Shown one piece after another: positions 57,922-64,000 of a stretch of DNA of 64,000 nucleotides; position 1 is the first letter of the stretch, and each line of letters opens with the position of its first letter. Below the pieces are notes generated by a model, which saw only the letters and a list, made by a program, of their open reading frames with translations, was not told where the DNA came from and searched no databases. Position numbers and translations under genes: made by a program. The DNA comes from Magnolia sinica (Eukaryota > Streptophyta > Magnoliopsida > Magnoliales > Magnoliaceae): positions 103,333,759 through 103,397,758 of the forward strand of contig NC_080578.1 of assembly GCF_029962835.1 (NCBI RefSeq), in the 5' to 3' direction.

Positions 57922-58740
57922 TGTTAGATGTCTTCAATATGTACATGTATCAGGGTTCGATCGATCGATTATTGATTAATCGAAAGCACCCCAAATTATA
58001 TATATTGGTCTCTAGACAGTTTTGAACCATCTCGTTCGATCAAACTTTCAAATTAATAGGTCAAAAAAATTTAAAAATATTTGAAAACTCTCTAGATACT
58101 TTTTGAGTATGTTCGAGCGATCAAACATGTGAGACTGAAATCGATCAATGCCGATCGATCGATGCTTAAATTGGCAGCGTACACAATTTTACGTAATTGT
58201 GCAATTTGTTTTCTATTTTGATTATAACACTATATATATGGTTGTAATTAGGATCATATATTCTAAAGACATCATTAGGGAGTTCTAGAAAGAAATTTAG
58301 GGTTCTTGAGATGTTTTTTTTCAAGGGATTCTCATATGTGTAAGTGCAATCATATCTCGTGATTTGTTTATCATAGTAGATTTGCTTGTCGCCTTGTGTC
58401 GTAGTTTTTTCACGCAAGGATTTTCAATGTAAAAGTCATGTGTTATTTGTGGTGCTTGTTTACATTTATTTCATTTATGTTTGATTCGAATTCGGAGTTT
58501 GCTTTCGTGATTTCTCGACAAGTGGTATCAGAGCTAATGTTATGTTTCGAGTTTGAATTTGAAGCATGTTATTGAAAGGTTCAAACATGAAGTATGAAAT
58601 AGAAAAGTTCACTCAAAGAAACAATTTTCAACCATGGAATGTGAAGATGAGGGGTCTTCTAGTTAAGGTGGATTGAGATGCATCTTATGGACCTCATTGT
58701 AACAAGGACCAACCGTCATTGCAAATTAGGGAGCGGATTA
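57922..58740 (+). mobile_element. Copia LTR with primer site and gag start
   Basis: The putative LTR (57922-58520) starts TGTTAGATG and ends TTTCTCGACA. Two bases later is TGGTATCAGAGC (58523-58534). From the ATG at 58588 the frame reads MKYEIEKFTQRNNFQPWNVK then MRGLLVKVD and a stop, which is the beginning of a Copia gag. The element is truncated near 58740. The LTR is dense in TCGATCGATCGA-type words near 57957 and 58152. Confidence 0.75.
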
Positions 58741-58759
58741 GTTGCGGTGGTGTGGCCTC

Positions 58760-60800
58760 ACCCAAGATAGTGCATCACTTACTGTGGGGGCCATGATGAT
58801 ATATGTTTTTTTTTTTTTTAATCCATGCCATTTTCCATATCATTTTATTGCTTGAGCCCAAAAAAGAAGAAGAGCGACACGGTAGTGATTGAGTGCCCTA
58901 TCATTAAAAACTTCCTATGGCCCATCGTCATGTTTATGTAACTTTTGTATCCATCCAAACTAAGAACACGTGGCCCATTAATGGTCAATCTACAATTTTT
59001 CTTATAGTATTGTCCGACTGAGAATTGCATCTATTTTAGCATGGTCCATCTGAGAATTCTATCTATTTTATTTCTGGATAGTGGTATGAAATAATTTGGA
59101 AAAAGAGATATACAGGGAGGCCGATTTCCTGACAAAGCCTTTCGCAGGAAGCTCTTGCCTAAGAATGCTAGTTTGGGCCCACCGTGATGTTTGCCGAAAA
59201 TCTACCTCGTTCCTCCATTTTGCAAACTCATTTTAGGATATGAGATAAATAATCAAGTGGATTCAAAAATCAAGTGGGTCACATCGATAGGGAAAATAGG
59301 GGAAAGAAATTCCTACATTTGAAACCTTCTTTAGCTCCACCTTGATGTTTATATGCCATACAAACCATTAATAACTTCATTAACATTAGGATGAAGTGAA
59401 AATACCGAAAAATAAAATAAAATAATTGCATGATACAAAACTTTATAGCCACAAAAATGTTTCAATGGTTCTCACTAAATCCCCATTATTTCCTCTAGTG
59501 TGGCCCACTTGAATTTTGGATCTACTTCAATTTGGTTGTATGACTTAAAATAATCTCCCAAAACGGATGAACAGGGTAAATTTTATACAAACATGGTGGT
59601 GGGCCCCACACAACATCTCGTGCAGGAACTTCCTTGGAAAGGCTTAGGATATGAGGTGAAGTTCCTTGTGTGGAAACCTTAGTGAAGCCCACCCTAATGT
59701 TTGTGACAAATTTATCCTATCCATCCATTTTGTGAGCTCATTTTAGGACTTGAGAAAAAAAATAAACATGATCTAAGACTCAAGTGGGCTGCACTAAAGG
59801 AAAAGTGATTAGTGAAATTACTACAGTTAAAACCTCCCTCTTGGCTTCGACATATGTTTACATGATGCCATCCATGTTACTAATATCATTACTATTGAGA
59901 TGAACTTAAAACATGGGGTGATTTCTTATAAACATTACAGTAGGCCCACCAAGGTTTCCAGTGCCTAAACTTCCTTCTAAAGGCTTGTGCAGGAAATCTG
60001 CGTCGCACTGTAATGTATGTGTTATATCAAAAACTATCCATCAATTTGTCAAACCGTATTAGGGCTTGAGTCAAAAAATGAAGTAGATTCATAGTTCAAA
60101 TGATCCATACTAAAGAAAGAAGTAGGGATAATGATTTCCACCCCAACATGATGTTTATTTGCAATCTAACCGATTAGAGAGTCATGATGAAAGAAAAACA
60201 TAAATATCAGATTGATACAAATTATATGTGAAGAAGTTTTCAATGATAAATGTTAAATCTCCGTTGATTTTTGTGGTGTACATGAGGTTTGGATATGTCT
60301 ACTTTTTGTTTTTTGGGATCAAGCTGTAAAATGATCCTATCAAATGGACGGAAGATTTGGATCATGGTGGGTCACGGAACTTGTGACATTAACCGCAGAT
60401 CCCGCAATCATGAGGTATCTGTTATATCCAAACCGTTCATCCATTTAGAGAGCTCGTATTAAGGTTTGAGAAGAAAAATAAGACAGATCTAAAGATAAAG
60501 TAGAAAGAAGTAGGGGATTGAACGTCTACCATTGATATCATTTTTGGGGTCACAGAAGTTTTGGATCAATATGATAATTGATTTCATCTTCATCCAGGTC
60601 TTTGTGACCTTATGAACTGATTGGATGGAAAATAAACGTTATGGTGGGCCCTACGAATGTTTTAATGATGAACATTATTATCCGCTACTATTTGTGGTGT
60701 GGTTAGGTTAAGATTTAGATATGATTTATTTTTTGGCTCATGCTCTAAAATGATATCTAAAAATGGATGAACGGTTTACATATAATAAATACATCATTTC
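58760..60800. repeat. run of at least four GGCCCAC foldback repeats
   Basis: Units can be cut at about 58760-59110, 59170-59620, 59690-59990, 60010-60370 and 60400-60800. Starts read TTTGGGCCCACCGTGATGTT (59174) or GCAATCATGAGGTATCTGTT (60405), and right arms include GTGGTGGGCCCCACAC (59600). Copies differ widely in age and completeness. Confidence 0.7.
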
Positions 60801-60984
60801 GGGGGCACATAACTTTGATTTCATCTTAACCGTTAATATAACTAGGAGCTCGAAGGGCGTCAGTGCTCGTCTTCGCGCGACTAGTACCCACACAAGCTAT
60901 ATCAATGGTGTCCCCTTCCCAATACAGCTGCGTAGGATGACATGAGAGGAAATGGATCGGCTGAGCTATGACCCTGCCACTGGT

Positions 60985-61425
60985 AGCTGTTCTGTGGGCC
61001 CCACCGTGAAGTGTGTGTTTCATCCATGCCCTTCATCCATTTTTCCATATTATTTTATCACGTGAAAATAAGGTAGATTAAAATCTCAGGTGGACCACCC
61101 AGTGTTGATTGAACTCACACATTTAACAACTTCTTGGAGGCCATAAAATATTTGGATCAAGTTGATATTTATTTTTTCCCTTCATCCATCCAGGTTCTTA
61201 TGACCTAATCAAGAGGTTGGATGTCAAATTGTCAAATAAACACTATAATCGGACATAGGAGGTTTTGAATGGTGGCAATTCAATCGCTACTGTTTTCCGT
61301 TAGTGTGTTCCACTCGAAATGGAGATCTGCCTCATTTTTAGTATGAAGCCCTAAAATGATCTTCGAAAATCGATGGACGATGTGGATAAAATACATAAAT
61401 CACAGTGGTACCTACAGAGGGAAAT
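60985..61425. repeat. GGCCCAC foldback repeat, best full copy
   Basis: Left arm TCTGTGGGCCCCACCGTGAA, CATCCATTTTTCCATATT, AGGTGGACCACCCAG; core TGGATCAAGTTGATATTT, CCATCCAGGTTCTTATGACC; right arm TGTTTTCCGTTAGTGTGTTC, GATGGACGATGTGGATAAAA. The arms are inverted over about 150 bp. A new left arm follows at 61475-61585 (TGTGGGCCCCACAATGATGT). Confidence 0.8.
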
Positions 61426-61589
61426 GGATTGGCTACTCCCCCTGCCATCAGCCCTGGGGCTGGTGGTCAGTGCTCTGTGGGCCCCACAATGATGTATGTG
61501 TTTCATCCATTCCATTCATCCATTTTTACATATCATTTTAGGCGTTGATACAAAAAATGAAAGGGATATAAATCTCAGTTAGCCAAAAA

Positions 61590-61900
61590 CCATGAGGTCT
61601 AGTAGGTATAGAGGTTGTCTATAGATAGCAAGTTTACTCTTTATAATAAGTCACGTTTTTAGGGTGTTTGAGTTGGAGTCTAAGTCTAAAACTCCATCCT
61701 AGGTTTGACTTCTTTATTTAAAGACTTGTAATTTCATTTTTTTATCATCAATCAAGTTGTATTGAATTTATTAGAAATTATTTCTACTTTTATCCCTTGT
61801 GAATTTGAGGAAGCTCTGTTAGGAATCCAAAGAGCTCCATGGATTCAGAGCAGATATCCCCTGAGGAAGATCGTGATTGACCTCGTCATGTCCCTCCCTG
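61590..61900 (+). mobile_element. LTR-like fragment
   Basis: TTTAAAGACTTGTAATTTCA and the AATCAAGTTGTATTGAATTT phrase resemble the R/U5 region of Copia LTRs, but no primer site or coding part follows. Confidence 0.35.
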
Positions 61901-61929
61901 CATCAGTGTATAAACCTATGCCAAGGAGA

Positions 61930-62780
61930 TCGGAAAAGCTTCTCACATGAAGTTTGCAAATTGACAATGCATAAAGAAAGTGGGCTACTTTTAACTACTC
62001 AAAGTTAGACGAATTGCCCGTATCTAAGACATCACTATACCAACATCAGAAGGCCATGAATGCACAGAAAATTGGAGAAAAATCAAGCTGCCACTGGCCT
62101 GCACCTAGTCTCCATCAATGAATCCACTGTAAAATAAACTATCCTGAGCAGACGGCAATAGCTAGCCACTAATGCATAGATTGACCATTAACATTGGACA
62201 TCATCTGCACTCAGCTAACAAAAAAAGAAGACAAGAAAAGAAAGAAACCAAGTAAGAAGAAGTAAGAAAGAAATCGGCTCCAACTGCATCAATTCAAAAA
62301 CAAAAAGATACTGCAACGCATGAATCACTGAAAGGGTGTCTGACATCTGAGCAGCCCATACAAATAGCACATGGGGCCATTCCATTTGATGATAACAACC
62401 AAACTCTATGAATCAATCAAAATCACAACAGATCCGTGGGGCTGTTACTGGCCTGCAATTCTGCACTACAGCTTAAAACCATGGAATTTGATATGAAACT
62501 GCCCAGCAAAACCCCACTGCTCATGACAAGCATAGCACCACCAAATTCACTCCCATGAGCTGAAGGATTGAAGGATAGAAGCCCACAGAAAACCAACTGA
62601 GCATATGAAGAATAGAAGTGCAAACTCCTGAAAAGGGCAATTAAAGCTCTTTAATTGTCAAAACAAGAAGCTGCGAATCAAATATGGAGCCTTAAAACAA
62701 AAGCCACATTCTATCTTCATCAACACCAAAACTCATGACTAACATATATTCAGAACTTCAAGTAGAAAATCCAATAGCAG
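61930..62780. other. no gene seen
   Basis: A 66-codon minus frame (62423-62623) has hydrophobic runs but no known family, and I leave it out. The rest is unremarkable and could be transcribed non-coding sequence. Confidence 0.35.
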
Positions 62781-62784
62781 CAGA

Positions 62785-62825
62785 GGTCATCATTGTCGTC
62801 GTCGTCATCTAAGCCTTATCCCATG
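62785..62825 (-). mobile_element. RTE LINE 3' tail fragment
   Basis: GTCGTCATCTAAGCCTTATC is the reverse complement of the GATAAGGCTTAGATGA tail seen at the end of the RTE copy at 36745. Confidence 0.45.
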
Positions 62826-62829
62826 GCCA

Positions 62830-63530
62830 TTCCACTCAATCAAGGGCCTGACTTTCATCATGAATCTGAAAAATAATGGCAGTAGAGATAAACAATAAAT
62901 GATAAATTCCAGCCACTATATACAATTCCAACAATTGATCACACTCAAAACTACCAAGGCCATTCCACCCAACATGCATATCCCAATGCTACGTTCTTCA
63001 TCATAATCTGTTGTTCAACAACATAGTCCAATATTATCAATTTATCATCATAACCATATTCACCACCACCATTGTCATAATCAACATCATGGACATCACC
63101 TTCAATAGAAAAAGGGTATTAAAAAAATATAAAAAAGGGAGATAAATTTTAGCTCAGCAAATAGAGAATCACTGAAACAAAGATGGAGAGGGAAAGATCA
63201 GAGTGACCGATTACTACCACCAGATTGTAACTTCAAACTAAACATGCAAATCAATTGTTTGTCAGATTGAAGGAGATTAACCATGCATAAACTAATTAAA
63301 ACAAACAAAAATTACAGCAAACAGAAGGAGAAGAAACCCGCATGCATCAATTATGTTAATGTTGACGAATGTGGGTGTACAATCGTATAGCACACCTAGA
63401 TAATAGTAATAAGGACCATAAAGTTGTATGGCCCACCTAGTCTCTTTATTTATCATGTAGCCTCTAGTCATATTTGGTACACTTACAATGCACATGTTAA
63501 ATTGCAATACGTGGGAGGTATTTATGTCTC
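62830..63530. other. no gene seen
   Basis: AT-rich with CATCATAACCA-type low complexity around 62990-63100. A GGCCCAC-like phrase (TATGGCCCACCTAGTC) lies at 63426. Confidence 0.35.
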
Positions 63531-63533
63531 TCT

Positions 63534-64000
63534 TTCTTTTTCTTTTTCCTTGAACTTTGATGATTTTATTGCAAAGAGGCCAAAGCCTAAAGAATTACAA
63601 GAAAAAGTAAAAAAAGAAAAAAGAAAAAGAAAGAGAAACTACAAAAATCTACCCAATTTTAAGGAAACTGATCTGCCACAATAGCCTTTGGTTTGATCAC
63701 CCATTCCATGTTGATCTACCCTTTACCCCCACCATGCCAAGACAAAAAGAAAGAGTCTATGGAACACAGCATGACCCACCGAGAACCAAACATGCCAAGA
63801 AACCCCTCCCATACTTTCTTTACAACTACACAATGAACGAATAGATGATTCACTGATTCCTCATCCTGGTAACACATAAGACACATTTAGAAGAATCATT
63901 TTTCTCTTGAGAAAATTGTCGACTGTAGGCACTTTGTTACTTCCCACTAGCCAAGCTAGAGCAGCCACCTTCAAAGGAGTGCCATATCTCCAAAGATTAA
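63534..64000 (-). mobile_element. L1-type LINE, ORF2 C-terminus, runs off the edge
   Basis: Read on the minus strand from 64000, the frame gives NLWRYGTPLKVAALAWLVGS and then NKVPTVDNFLKRKM, the start of the zinc-binding reverse-transcriptase-associated region of plant L1 ORF2. After a frameshift, CYQDEESVNHLFVHC provides its Cys/His part. The 3' end with A-rich tail lies near 63540. Stops show it is inactive. The reverse transcriptase core would be beyond the right edge. Confidence 0.8.

Noticed and set aside
62423-62623. A 66-codon minus-strand frame with hydrophobic stretches
   Set aside because: Too short, no homology that I recognise, no leader or exon context.

Overview
This window is nuclear DNA of a flowering plant. 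Genes are few and spliced, and most of the 64 kb is layered transposable elements. A very abundant ~400-bp foldback repeat, with ends like GTGGGGCCCACC and inner text like 'ATCCATGCCGTCCATCC', is a type I associate from memory with magnoliids (Magnolia, Liriodendron, Cinnamomum). The magnoliid assignment is inference; 'angiosperm' is secure.

Genes. (1) 589-8025, minus strand: three exons of a SNF2-type chromatin remodeller of the DRD1/CHR35 kind, acting in RNA-directed DNA methylation. The helicase exons lie beyond the left edge. Its introns hold an L1 LINE, an RTE fragment, a SINE and a hAT miniature element. (2) 49018-49605, minus strand: an intact intronless gene for mitochondrial ribosomal protein bL12. 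(3) 53296-55553, minus strand: an RFL-type pentatricopeptide-repeat gene broken by one frameshift and one in-frame stop, with a recent 420-bp internal duplication. No other coding gene could be supported.

Layout. 0-8 kb: DRD1-like gene and intron TEs. 8.9-14.6 kb: hAT relic with a BED zinc finger, foldback MITE, a GTAACGG-type element and a second hAT MITE. 15.3-20.2 kb: degraded Ty3/gypsy integrase region with a 3' LTR that carries a nested hAT MITE. 20.7-21.2 kb: TRIM. 24.8-25.2 kb: array of heat-shock-element-like motifs. 26.2-33.6 kb: a 7.4-kb inverted-repeat element with ~1-kb arms and mirror-image 21-bp minisatellites. 35.7-36.7 kb: RTE LINE. 37.7 kb: SINE. 38.1-40.4 kb: solo LTR with a perfect 5-bp target duplication. 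41.4-42.3 kb: (TA)n and a minisatellite. 43.5-48.8 kb: nested foldback elements and a second TRIM, ending just downstream of bL12m. 51.6-53 kb: Copia fragment with a hAT MITE. 55.7-61.6 kb: nearly continuous foldback repeats, interrupted by a Copia LTR plus gag start. 63.5-64 kb: L1 LINE ORF2 end.

The genes do not form a pathway. The strongest hunting targets are the 7.4-kb inverted-repeat element, the hAT family present both as miniature copies and as a decayed long relative, the TRIMs with 5'-TA...CA-3' ends, and the heat-shock-element-like array.
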